This document shows positions 13,182 through 22,637 of a stretch of DNA of 64,000 bases, in pieces; the first letter of the stretch is position 1; each line of letters begins with the position of its first letter. The notes below the pieces were generated by a model. The model was not told the DNA's origin. It saw nothing but the letters and a program-made list of their open reading frames with translations, and did not search any database. The translations under genes were made by a program, and so were the position numbers. This DNA comes from Chamaecrista fasciculata (Eukaryota > Streptophyta > Magnoliopsida > Fabales > Fabaceae): positions 1-64,000 of the forward strand of contig QANZ01012859.1 of assembly GCA_003254925.1 (NCBI GenBank), read 5' to 3'.

Positions 13182-13500
13182 NNNNNNNNNNNNNNNNNNN
13201 NNNNNNNNNNNNNNNNNNNNNNNNNNNNNNNNNNNNNNNNNNNNNNNNNNNNNNNNNNNNNNNNNNNNNNNNNNNNNNNNNNNNNNNNNNNNNNNNNNNN
13301 NNNNNNNNNNNNNNNNNNNNNNNNNNNNNNNNNNNNNNNNNNNNNNNNNNNNNNNNNNNNNNNNNNNNNNNNNNNNNNNNNNNNNNNNNNNNNNNNNNNN
13401 NNNNNNNNNNNNNNNNNNNNNNNNNNNNNNNNNNNNNNNNNNNNNNNNNNNNNNNNNNNNNNNNNNNNNNNNNNNNNNNNNNNNNNNNNNNNNNNNNNNN
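13182..13500. other. Assembly gap (319 N)
   Basis: This N run hides the inner end of the left LTR, the polypurine tract and the likely start of the plus-strand antisense transcript. Open frames running through it are artefacts. Confidence 0.99.
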
Positions 13501-15617
13501 CGAAGAGTCCAGTCGCCGGAGTTGCCAAACCGTCGCCGGAAATCGAAGCGAAGTGACCGTGGAAGTTCATCGGCTCGAGCGAGAAGCTTGCTGGTAAGTG
13601 TTTGTTGTTGATTTTGTGTTGCATTTCGCTGGGTTAGGGTTTGTTTTTCCAAGGAAAATGGGTTTTCGTGTTTGACTGTTGGAGACGCCGTCGTGGGTGA
13701 CGGCGGAAATGGGTGGTTAGTGGTGGGCATTCGCTGTAGGGTGTGAGTTTGTGAGTGGGACAGCGAGAGAATGGGTGTGGGTTTGGGTGTGGGGTGTTGA
13801 GTTTCTGGGTTTTTTCTGGGTTTTCTGGGTTTGTGGGGCGGGCGTCAGTTGTGAGTGAGGCGGTCGTCAGTTGTATGGTCATGACATGTTTCCTGCTTGT
13901 TTGCAGGGTTAACAGGGTACGAGTGTGCAGTAGTTGATAAGCAGGGCGAGCGCCTCAAATTATTCAACTTTCAAACTAATACCCAAACGTACAATGTCTT
14001 CAGGTACCTCCTAATCCCTTGTATTTTGACTTTTCTGGCAAGTGTTAGAGACCATGGTGGTCATTAGGGAGTTAGAAGAAGGAGAAGAACTGAGTAGTGT
14101 TAGTAGTCTCACTACACAGGGCAGTAGCTCTGTAGATTTGGAAGAGGTGCGACAGTCGCTAGAGGAAACAGTGCAGCGGGCGGCTAGGTTACTAGCCAGG
14201 AGAGCGAGTGAGAGGGCGGGCGCTCTTGTTGTCTACAGAGGGGTTATGGATCTGGCGACCTCACCTCCATCAAACGTTGAACAAGATCCAGTAGAGGTGT
14301 CGGAGGAGCAAGTGTTGGAGCTTTCCGACTGTTCAGAGGGAGAGCCCCCAATGTTGAGGGAAGAGCCAACGGGTCCCCTGAGTGGGTCGGCGGACGAGGG
14401 GGAGCGCCTGATCATGGCGCGCGACGTGGTGGCGTGGGACGCCGCGGAGGGGCCTGGGAACCCCGAAGTCAGGGCGACCGTGGGGCCGCCAGCAGTGCCT
14501 TCCAAATTTGCCAGCGTTGAAGATTTGGAGGCGGCCCAAGTGGCGTATTTTGGGCAAGGTACCGGCCGGGAGGGGTGCGGTATGGCCGTCGGCGGGTGGG
14601 ACGGCAACAATTCAATGTGGTGGACTCATCCGCGCGGGTTCATCGTACACGAAATTCTGTTGCGGGAGTGTGATTCCGACATGCCGTTTACAGATTTCGA
14701 GATGGAGGTGCTGAATCACCTCAACTGTTGTCCAGCGCAGTTAGCAGCGAACGCCTGGAGAAGTATAAAATTTTTGCAGTATGCTGCGTGGACAGTGGGC
14801 AGGGAGCTCACTGTGAAATTGTTTTTGTATTGGTTCTCCGTGAAGGCGGGGGACAACGGGCGGGTGAACCTCCAGAGGAAGGGGGGTGCTCTGCATGGGT
14901 TTCCGACCAGTATAAGCAACTGGAAGAATTGGAAAGACAGATACTTCCCCATAGTGTGCAACCACTTCGAGCGCCCGTGGTGGGTGAGGGAAGAGGACGG
15001 ACGTCCAGTATTTCCAGTGGCGTGGTCGGACGCCGTCACGGGGACTAGCCCTATTAAGAGAGGGCATTTGTCCGAGGAGGAGCGGCGGACGGATAGGCTG
15101 CTAACATCATTTTACAAAAATTATGAACAGACATGTAATATTTTAACTAACGCTAACATTTACATTCGTTTTGCATGTGTTTGGGATGGTTTGGTCTGTG
15201 TCTAACGAGTGTGTTATTGGTTTGCAGCATTGAAAGAGGCGCAGAGGAGGCCGGGAAGCCAGGGCGCCGGAAGCTCGGGCGCGGGTGGCCGGACGGAGAG
15301 AGGTGGGGAGCCGGGTAGGGCTCAGGGAAGGCCCCAAGGGGGGATGAGGGCGCCACCGGTCGCGCCAGGCGGGAGGCCAAGGGGTTCGGGCCCTTCGTCT
15401 CACATTACCTCAACTTCTGGGGGCGTGGGGCAGGCAACGGCGAGCCCCTCGAGGAGGAGAGCCGGATGAAGGTTATGTGCCTCCGGCGGACGTCCAGAGC
15501 ACCGCGGGCAATGAGCCGGACGTTGAGCAGATGTTGATTATCCCGGATAGCGGAGGTGCCGAGGGTAGTGGCGACCATGCTCCGGGGAACGGCGAGCCGG
15601 TGATTCTGGACGATTAG
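13501..15617 (+). CDS. Antisense multi-exon ORF in the retrotransposon (PF04195-like)
   Basis: This gene lies on the strand opposite gag-pol, between integrase and the 3' LTR. I infer a non-coding exon ending at 13593 (CTG|GTAAGT), a second exon 13907-14003 carrying an ATG at 13994, and a main exon 14049-15134. A further exon starts at 15228 after TTTGCAG. The joins at 14003/14049 and 15134/15228 keep the frame. The main exon has an acidic N-terminal third, then a conserved-looking block (GFIVHEILLRECDSDMPFTD onward to LKLFLYWFSVK-like text near residue 265). The pattern of a short hydrophobic helix, 'L...PAQLAANAWR' and an aromatic-rich stretch recalls PF04195 ('putative gypsy type transposon'). 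The C-terminal exon is Gly/Arg/Pro-rich. One frame closes at 15469, but another frame stays codon-like to a TAG at 15615-15617, so a small indel or a missed intron lies near 15400-15460. Function unknown. Confidence 0.7.
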
Positions 15618-16232
15618 GGCGTCCATGATTTGTAGTCTTGGGGGGTGTTCCCCGTTTTGAATTTTCTGGGCGTGTGTGCCCTCTTTTTTCTTTCTTTTGT
15701 TAATTTGTATGGGGTGTGTACCCCTTTTGAACGAATTTGTTGGCCAGTGGGGCCTTGATTAATGCAGGCCATAAGGCCATTTATTTTATGCTTTGATAAT
15801 TATAACTGCTGTTATTTCATATCTGTTGTGTTTGATATTTGCGCAAGTGTATGTATGTGGGTGTGTGTCCGCCCAACTGAGTTGGTGATCGGACTTTTGG
15901 GCTAGCCAGCCAAGAGGTAAGGGACCAGCATGGCGTATGAGCAACTTCTCGGCTCATGGGCGCGCGGAGCGCCAGAAAGAAAGCGTATGGAGGCGTCCCT
16001 CCAGCCTTCATGCTCTTCTTTGGAGCGAAATTACGTGTAGTGAGACGTTGTGAGTTAGGCTGTGCCTAAGCGAGAGTAATTGAAATAAATGCGAATGTAA
16101 GTGGATCGAATAAATTCAAGAGAATGCCATATGTATATTGATGAAATATATTGGCGGTCGTTACATAAAGTAGGTAATCACGACATGTAAAAGCGTACAA
16201 AAGATTACATAAGTGAAAATACATAAATGAAA
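15618..16232. other. Retrotransposon spacer between antisense ORF and pol
   Basis: This non-coding spacer lies between the end of the plus-strand antisense gene and the end of the minus-strand integrase. It would hold the 3' ends of both transcripts. No protein domain is visible on either strand. Confidence 0.55.
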
Positions 16233-19200
16233 TCAAAGCGTGATATTGTTGACCGTGCGGTCGAGATATTTTCTGAGGCTCGCGACGTTCCATGTGTTTG
16301 GCAGACGGCGGCCGTCCAGAGTAGAGAGCACGTACGCGCCACCAGGGATAACCCTGGTGACCCGGTATGGCCCTTCCCAGTTGGGATGGAGCTTGCCGTG
16401 CGAGCGGTTCAGGCGGTCGTTGGCCACATCGCGAAGAACGAGGTCGCCAACGTCAAAGGATCGGTGTCTGACCCTTCTATTGAAATACTTGGCCATGCGC
16501 TCTTTGTAGGCGGCCTGGCGGATGCTGGCGATTTCTCGCACCTCCTCAAGTTCGTCTAGAGCTATTGCTCGACAGCCTCGGTTTGCCTCCTCATTGTAGT
16601 ATAAGACCCTGTCGGAGAGAAAGGCGGTCTCAGCTGGGATCATGGCGGGCGACCCGTACGTGAGGGTGTAAGGTGCCTCGCCTGTGGATTCTTGAGGGGT
16701 GATACGGTAAGACCAAAGGACGGTTGGGAGTTCGTCCGCCCAGCGGCCTTTGGCGTTGTCGAGCCTGCGCTTAAGCCCATTTAAGATGATGCGGTTGGCG
16801 AGCTCGGTTTGGCCGTTGGTCGAGGGATGCTCGACTGAAGTGTTACCGAGGGAGATGTCATACTGGGTGCAGAAATCGCGGAAGGATTCACTGATGAATT
16901 GGCGGCCGTTGTCGCTGATGATTCTCTGCGGGACGCCAAAACGTGATAGTATGTTCTGCAAGACGAATGTTTTCATCTGGGCAGAGCTGATTGATGTTAC
17001 TGGTTCAGCCTCGATCCACTTTGTGAAAAGATCGATTGCGACGATAAGGAATCGGCGTTGGCCTGTGGCGGTCGGGAATGGCCCGAGGATGTCGATCCCC
17101 CATACGTCGAATGGCCAAGGGGATTCCATTGGGCGCATGTCTTCACCCGGGATGTGGATGCGATTGGCGTGCTCCTGGCACTTTTGGCAAGTTTTCACCA
17201 GTGCTGTGGCATCCTGTATGATCGTGGGCCAGTAGTACCCCGAAATGAGCACTTTGCGTTTGAGGGTGGGCGCCGCTTGGTGTGAACCGCAGAGCCCTTC
17301 ATGGAGCTCCTCGAGGATGAGGCGGGCGTCGTTTGGCCCTATGCATCTGAGGCAGGGCATGGAGTGACCTCGTCGGTAAAGGTCGTTTCCCCAGAGGAAG
17401 TAGTGTGCAGCCCGGCGCACCACCTTTCTAGCCTCGTTTCTGTCCGCCGGGAGGGTGCCATCCCGGATGTAGGACATGATGGGCGTTCGCCAATCAACTG
17501 TCGTTGAGATAGCAAGGACCATGGGGCCCTCGATAGATGGACGTTCTAAGGTGGTGCGGATGATGGAGGAGCGACTCCGAGCATCTGGCTTAGAAGCCAA
17601 TTTGGCTAAGGCGTCCGCTCTAGTGTTCTTGTAACGTAAGATGTGTGAGAATTGGGCGGCCCGGATGTGATGGCGCAAGATGTACTTGGCTTTTTCCACA
17701 TACTTGAGGATGGTGGGCTCTTTGGCCTCGAAGTCCCCCTTCATGTGACCGACCACCAGCTGGGAGTCGCTATAGACGTGGATGTCCTGGGCGCCCATGC
17801 CCACGGCGAGCTCGAGGGCTGCGATGAGCGCCTCGTATTCGGCCTGATTGTTCGTGGCCGGGAAGCGTATGTCGATGGCTTGTTCAATGCTGTAACCATC
17901 AGGGGATTCAACAATCACGCCCGCGCCACGGAGCTTGGCGGATGAGGCCCCATCGATGTAGAGGTTCCACACGATGAGGGTAGGATTGGCGGGCGTCATC
18001 TCTGCGACAAAGTCAGCCAAAGCCTGGCCTTTGATGGCGCGTCGGGGCTCGAAAGACAGGCCGAATTCCGAGAGCTCAATCGACCAATTGACCAGGCGGC
18101 CGGCGATGTCGGGCTGGTGAATGATCTGCCTCATGGGGCGGTCGGTGCGAACGATGATCACGTACTGTTGGTAATACGGTCGCAGCTTCCTTGTGGAGAC
18201 AAGGAGGGCGTACACGAGCTTTTCGAGTAGGTGATATCGTGTCTCGGCGCCCGTGAGGACTTTGCTTGAGAAGTAAATGGGGCGCTGCTCATCCTTTTCC
18301 TCTATTATCAGGACGGAGCTGACTGCCACGTCGGTCGCAGCCAAGTAGACGTAGATTGGCTTGCCGGGTATAGGAGTGGTGAGAATAGGCGGCCTGCTCA
18401 GGTACGCCTTCAATTGTTGGAACGCCTCTTCACATTCGGCTGTCCATGTGAAGTTCTTCCCTCCTTTAAGGGTTTTAAAGAAAGGTAGACACCGGTCGCC
18501 TGATCTTGCCAAGAAGCGGTGGAGCGCCGCTATGCGCCCGTTGAGGCGTTGTACCTCCTTTAACGTCTTTGGGGACGCCATGTCGATGATGGCCTGGCAC
18601 TGGTCCGGGTTGGCCTCTATCCCACGTTGGGAGATCATGAAGCCTAAGAACTTGCCCCCGGCGACCCCGAAAGCGCACTTGGCGGGGTTGAGCCCAATCG
18701 GTAGTGGCGGAGGATCTGGAAGATCTCCTGTAGGTCAACGAGGTGGTCGCCACCAGCCTTCGTCTTGACGACCATGTCGTCAACGTAGACCTCGATGTTT
18801 TTTCCGATGTTGTCTTGGAAAAACCTGTCCATCATACGTTGGTATGTGGCGCCCGCGTTCTTCAGGCCGAAGGGCATGACGTTGTAACAGTAGATGCCCT
18901 GTTCAGTGATAAAGGCCGTCTTGTCGACGTCCTTGGGATTCATCTTGATCTGATTGTATCCCGAAAAAGCATCAAGGAAGCTCAAGGTGGCGTACCCATA
19001 GGTGTTGTCCATCAACTTATCGATGCTAGGGAGTGGGTGAAGGTCCTTGGGGGTCGCCTTGTTAAGGTCCGTGAAGTCCACGCACATCCGCCATTTGCCG
19101 TTGGGCTTGGGGACAAGGACGACGTTGGACAGCCAGGTGGGGTACTTGGTTTCCCGTATGAACCCGGCCGCCAGTAATTTGTTCACTTCCTCTTTGGCAG

Positions 19201-19471
19201 CAAGCTGTCGCTCTAGTCCCAGGACGCGCTTCTTCTGAAAGACTCCCGGGCGGTCGTCAACATCTAGAGAGTGCATGACCAACTGGGGGTCGACGCCGGG
19301 CATGTCCGACGCAGACCACGCGAAAATGTCGCCGTTGGCGAGCAGAAAGTCAGATAGCCTGGCTTGTTCTTGAGCGGGTAAATCCGCAGAGATGCTCATT
19401 GTTCTCTCCGGGTGCTCGGGGAAGTGAATTTGGACGAGTGTGTCCGAAGGTTTGGGGCGTGCGCCCTCGAC
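16233..19471 (-). pseudogene. pol: reverse transcriptase, two RNase H domains, integrase (one frameshift)
   Basis: The upstream frame (19471 down to about 18700) encodes RT, with KPNGKWRMCVDFTDLNKATP, LDAFSGYNQIKM and the catalytic YVDDMVVKT. The frame then shifts by one base near 18690-18700 and continues to a stop at 16233. The second part holds a gypsy-type RNase H (TAECEEAFQQLK, then YVYLAATDVAVSSVL), then a second RNase H starting LYIDGASS with NNQAEYEALIAALELA and YSDSQLVV. Integrase follows with an HHCC finger (CQKCQEH), then core residues in GIDILGP, SDNGRQF and GQTELANR. It copies and inserts the element. Coding appears to begin at 19471, just after a splice-acceptor-like ACTAG, rather than at the internal ATG at 19399. 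The single frameshift prevents a continuous polyprotein in this copy, unless it is a sequencing error. Confidence 0.88.
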
Positions 19472-19748
19472 CTAGTACGACAGATAAAATGCGTATAAGT
19501 AAAGAGATGCAGTGGAAAATGAGTTCATTGAATAAATGGTTTCATTAATCTGATAAAATGGGCGTCCGCCATGTGTAGGTCGGAGCGTACAATTAGAATG
19601 ACATAAGGGGGGCCTTAAGCATTTTGTAGGAAAGGGAAATAAACATAGACATGAAAATGAAAAACAACTAATCTTAAGGCCGGGCGGCTAATCCACCCAC
19701 TAGGAGTAGTTGCTAAGTGAAGGAGCGTCAGCCACTGATGTGGTATAC
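19472..19748 (-). other. Candidate intron between gag-protease and pol
   Basis: On the minus strand GAG|GTATAC near the end of the gag-protease frame and ACTAG|GTC before the pol frame bound 277 nt containing stops. Both edges are at codon boundaries, so removal would fuse gag-protease to pol in frame. Ogre elements have an intron at the same place. No transcript evidence is available here. Confidence 0.5.
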
Positions 19749-21890
19749 CTCGTCGCAGAGGTCTGTGATCTCTGACGTGCCCATGTCTGTGTCCTCCCCG
19801 GCGGGCTCCGGGGGAGGGGAGTCTGGAACCCCTTCCATTAGTCGGCGGGTCTGATACCCGGGATCGATCATCACGCGAGCCAGGCTTGTGGCATAGCAGC
19901 GGCGACCTTCGAGTTGATCTCCCCTAATACTCGCAGTTCCCCAACGTGTAGGGAATTTCATGAGTAGGTGGGCAGTGGAGATCACTGCTCTGAAAGCGTT
20001 CAGACTGGAGCGCCCGAGGATTGCGTTGTACGCTGAAGGGGCGGCTACAACGATGAAGCTGGCGTATGTAGCTGAGGTCCTCGGCGGCTCGCCATCACCC
20101 TCGAGGGTGAGCTTGGTTTCGAGTACCCCTTCGGCGGGCGTCCTTGTCCCAGCGAAGCCAATCAGAGGCTCGTTGAAAGGCTTCAGGGCGCTCAACGGGA
20201 TGCCCAGGTGCTCGAAGGCGTGAAAGTAGAGGATGTCTGAGGAGGATCCTTGATCGACCAGCACGCGCCGTACGTCGATCTCGCCTATGCGCGCCGTTAT
20301 AACCATAGGCTCATCATACTCCACGGGCTTGAGCTCATCGTGGGTGAAAGTGATAGGCGCGTGAATGTCCTCGTGCGAGCGCTTGGCGCTCGTGTAATGC
20401 ATGCACATTATGGAGCGCATGATCTGCTTTCGGCTGTGGGGGGTTTTGTGCATGTGAACTCCCCCAGAGATGGTGTTCACAACGTTGCGGACGGGCGCCT
20501 CAGAATGCTTCGAGCCGCCACTTCCGCCCTCAGCGACCTTCCTGTTTTTCTGATGGGAGGCGTCCCCATCAGACTCCGGCCGCTTTTTCTGCTTGTACTC
20601 GGCCAGGTGACCGTCTCGGATTAGCTGCTCGATGGCATCCTTCAGGGAGATGCACTCATCTGTAGTGTGGCCATAGCCGTTGTGATAACGGCAATGTTTG
20701 CTGGTATCCCGAGGGCGGCCGGTCTTTACTGGGAGGGGCCGAGCTACCGGAAAGAACTCAAGGTTTCCGCAGGCGCGCAGGATTTCTGACCTGGAGACGG
20801 TCAGGATGTGGTATGTTGGGAACTTGCCCGTGAAGGGCGTGCGCTGGGCCCCTGGGGAAGAGTTGGAAGAGCGGTCGTGCCTCTTCCATCTCCCGTTGCC
20901 ATTCCCATTGGTGGGCTGAGCTCGGGTGCTGGTTTGGGCGTTCTGCATATCCTTCAGCTTGCTGAAGCGACTTTTGGAGGCAACCTGGTTGTCCTCCTTC
21001 AGAATGAAATCCCGAACCTGTTTCAACAGAGCGTCCAGGGTTTTGGGGTTGGCGAGCGCCAACTCGTTTGATACGTTGCCCGGGCGTAAACCCTGTTTGA
21101 AAGCGTGGATGGCCACGCTGTCCTCTAAGTCCTCCACCTCGTGGCAGCGCTCGGAGAAGCGCTTAAGGAAATCCCGGAGGCTCTCGCTGGAGCCCTGAAT
21201 AAGGTCTGCCATGACCGTAGAGGGTTTCTTGTACACGATACTGGTGGCAAAGCGCTTCAGGAAGGCGGCCTCCAGCTCGTCGAAGTTGTGTATGGAGTAA
21301 TCGGGGAGGCGGGCGTACCAATGAAGTCCTTCTGGACCAAGAGTGGTAGGAAAGAGCTTGCACTTCTTCCCTTCAGTAAGTGAGGCAAGTTGGACGTTTG
21401 CATGGAACGCCTTCAAGTGCAGATTTGGGTCTGCAGTTGGCTCATAGGGTATCATCTTCACGGGCATCTTGAAGCCCTGAGGCACGATATCGCGCTGGAT
21501 CTCTACGGCGAACGGTCCCTTCTGGGGGATGAAGGTGCCCGGCTCGTCTTCGAAACCAGCAGCAGGTGCGTTTTCTTGGGCCGAGGCGGCCGTGGTGTTA
21601 CGGCGGCCGGGGTTCGACCCCTGGGGAGTGCTGTGAACCGACAGGCTCTGGAATTCACGACGTAGGGATTCTGTCTGTTCCCTCATCATGCTGCGAAATA
21701 CTGCCATAATGTCCATGGCCTGGAAAGTCTGGCCCGTCGCGCCCATATCGGCTGGTGGTGCAACCCGAGAGGGCGCTCCCCCGTCTCGATGTTCCTCTTG
21801 TTCCTGATTCTCCTGGGAGCCTAGGGCGTGCTCCTGGGAATCAGAGGGTTCGTCCAAGAGCGGATCGCGAGGAGAGTCGCTGTGAGCCAT
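19728..21890 (-). CDS. gag-protease polyprotein of the retrotransposon
   Basis: 720 residues from the ATG at 21890. Residues about 1-120 are polar and low-complexity. About 145-300 form the retrotransposon gag capsid region (HWYARLPDYSIHNFDELEAA, FLKRFSERCHEVEDL). About 398-413 form a single zinc-knuckle-like motif, CRYHNGYGHTTDEC. About 540-640 are the aspartic protease with the active-site motif VLVDQGSSSDILY and the flap-like IGFAGT region. Gag packages element RNA and protease cleaves the polyprotein. The frame is intact. The last six codons may be skipped if the intron at 19472-19748 is spliced, joining gag-protease to pol. Confidence 0.93.
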   Translation of the reverse strand: MAHSDSPRDPLLDEPSDSQEHALGSQENQEQEEHRDGGAPSRVAPPADMGATGQTFQAMDIMAVFRSMMREQTESLRREFQSLSVHSTPQGSNPGRRNTTAASAQENAPAAGFEDEPGTFIPQKGPFAVEIQRDIVPQGFKMPVKMIPYEPTADPNLHLKAFHANVQLASLTEGKKCKLFPTTLGPEGLHWYARLPDYSIHNFDELEAAFLKRFATSIVYKKPSTVMADLIQGSSESLRDFLKRFSERCHEVEDLEDSVAIHAFKQGLRPGNVSNELALANPKTLDALLKQVRDFILKEDNQVASKSRFSKLKDMQNAQTSTRAQPTNGNGNGRWKRHDRSSNSSPGAQRTPFTGKFPTYHILTVSRSEILRACGNLEFFPVARPLPVKTGRPRDTSKHCRYHNGYGHTTDECISLKDAIEQLIRDGHLAEYKQKKRPESDGDASHQKNRKVAEGGSGGSKHSEAPVRNVVNTISGGVHMHKTPHSRKQIMRSIMCMHYTSAKRSHEDIHAPITFTHDELKPVEYDEPMVITARIGEIDVRRVLVDQGSSSDILYFHAFEHLGIPLSALKPFNEPLIGFAGTRTPAEGVLETKLTLEGDGEPPRTSATYASFIVVAAPSAYNAILGRSSLNAFRAVISTAHLLMKFPTRWGTASIRGDQLEGRRCYATSLARVMIDPGYQTRRLMEGVPDSPPPEPAGEDTDMGTSEITDLCDEVYHISG

Positions 21891-22009
21891 AGAAAAGTGG
21901 AAATCACCTAGTTCAACAAGGTAAACGTTGGTGAGTTAGCTTTCGTAAAGAAAAAGCAACAGAGGGTGGGCGTGAGAGCCCGTAAAGTTCAGCAGGTGAG
22001 GAGGAGAGG

Positions 22010-22028
22010 TCCCCACAGACGGCGCCAA
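22010..22028 (-). other. Primer-binding site of the retrotransposon
   Basis: Read on the minus strand, the bases just inside the 5' LTR are TGGCGCCGTCTGTGGGG after one T. The first ten bases match the inverse complement of a plant tRNA-Asp 3' end, which other Tat- and Athila-type elements use; the remainder diverges. Primer identity is inference. Confidence 0.65.
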
Positions 22029-22632
22029 TGATAAACTGGAAAATGGCTGGCACTTACCTAGTTCACCGGAGAGGGCTGCAAGAGCCAAGACTTGAGCAAA
22101 GACCTGCAAAAGCTTCACAGGGGGGCCCTGCGAAGTGTACTCCGACGCTCAAGTTAGTACGAGAATAATCAGAGAGTGAGAGAGTTTTAGAGTGTAAGAA
22201 GTAGCTAACCTTGAACTGGTGAAATGGGCTCTATTTATAGAGCAGGGAGGAGAGAGGTGGTCAGCGTGCGGGGCGGACCACGTTCTGGGCACGATCTCCA
22301 CCAGCGAAGATGGTGGAGACCGAGATTTGCGGAGCAAGGCAATCGTGGGAGATTGCGTGTTGTGTTTCTAGGCGGGCGCCTAGAAGCTGGAGATCGTGGG
22401 TATGAACAAGTCAGTAACCCACGATCTCCCGTAGCGCGGATTGCGGAGCAGGGTGATCGTGGATGGCCACGTGTCATTTGGGGGACGGGCGCCATGACCC
22501 AGGATGGATCATGAGCGCCCCTAAGTGAGTTTAGGGCGCCCGACTGACTCGAGGGCGCCTCGCAAGGTGCGGAGGGGAGAAGAGGCCCGGTGCGAGGGCC
22601 GTTTAGGCGTACGCCCAAATAGTGATGTATCA
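22029..22632 (-). repeat. 5' LTR (right), complete, 604 bp
   Basis: Starts TGATAAACTGG and ends GATGTATCA on the plus strand. On the minus strand it contains GCTCTATAAATAGAGCCC (about 22228-22245), a good TATA box for the element's own transcript. The inner edge adjoins the primer-binding site. Confidence 0.92.
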
Positions 22633-22637
22633 AGAGT
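22633..22637. repeat. Target-site duplication, right
   Basis: AGAGT, identical to 12764-12768. Confidence 0.9.

Larger units (their letters stand above)
12769..22632 (-). mobile_element. Complete Ty3/gypsy LTR retrotransposon, Tat/Retand-like
   Basis: This is a full element of about 9.86 kb, counting the N run, inserted on the minus strand. It shows TG...CA LTR ends and the perfect 5-bp duplication AGAGT. The primer-binding site lies next to the 5' (right) LTR. The order is gag-protease, RT, RNase H, second RNase H, integrase. No chromodomain follows the integrase. Two RNase H domains in series and a long spacer between integrase and 3' LTR are hallmarks of the Tat lineage (Retand, Ogre, TatIV). 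Over the 413 comparable LTR bases I count one substitution and one 1-base indel, so the insertion is recent. The coding region has one frameshift in the RT segment, which may be real decay or an assembly error. Confidence 0.93.

Noticed and set aside
12963-13730. Long frames crossing the N run
   Set aside because: Their length comes from undetermined bases read as open; only LTR and leader sequence is visible.
18690-18700. Programmed ribosomal frameshift in pol
   Set aside because: The shift falls in the middle of the RT domain, not between domains, and I saw no slippery heptamer with a following structure. Mutation or sequencing error is simpler.
16750-21665. Plus-strand frames of 60-160 codons under gag and pol
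   Set aside because: They are complementary-strand shadows of GC-rich gag-pol and lack any domain. The real plus-strand gene of the element lies at 13501-15617.
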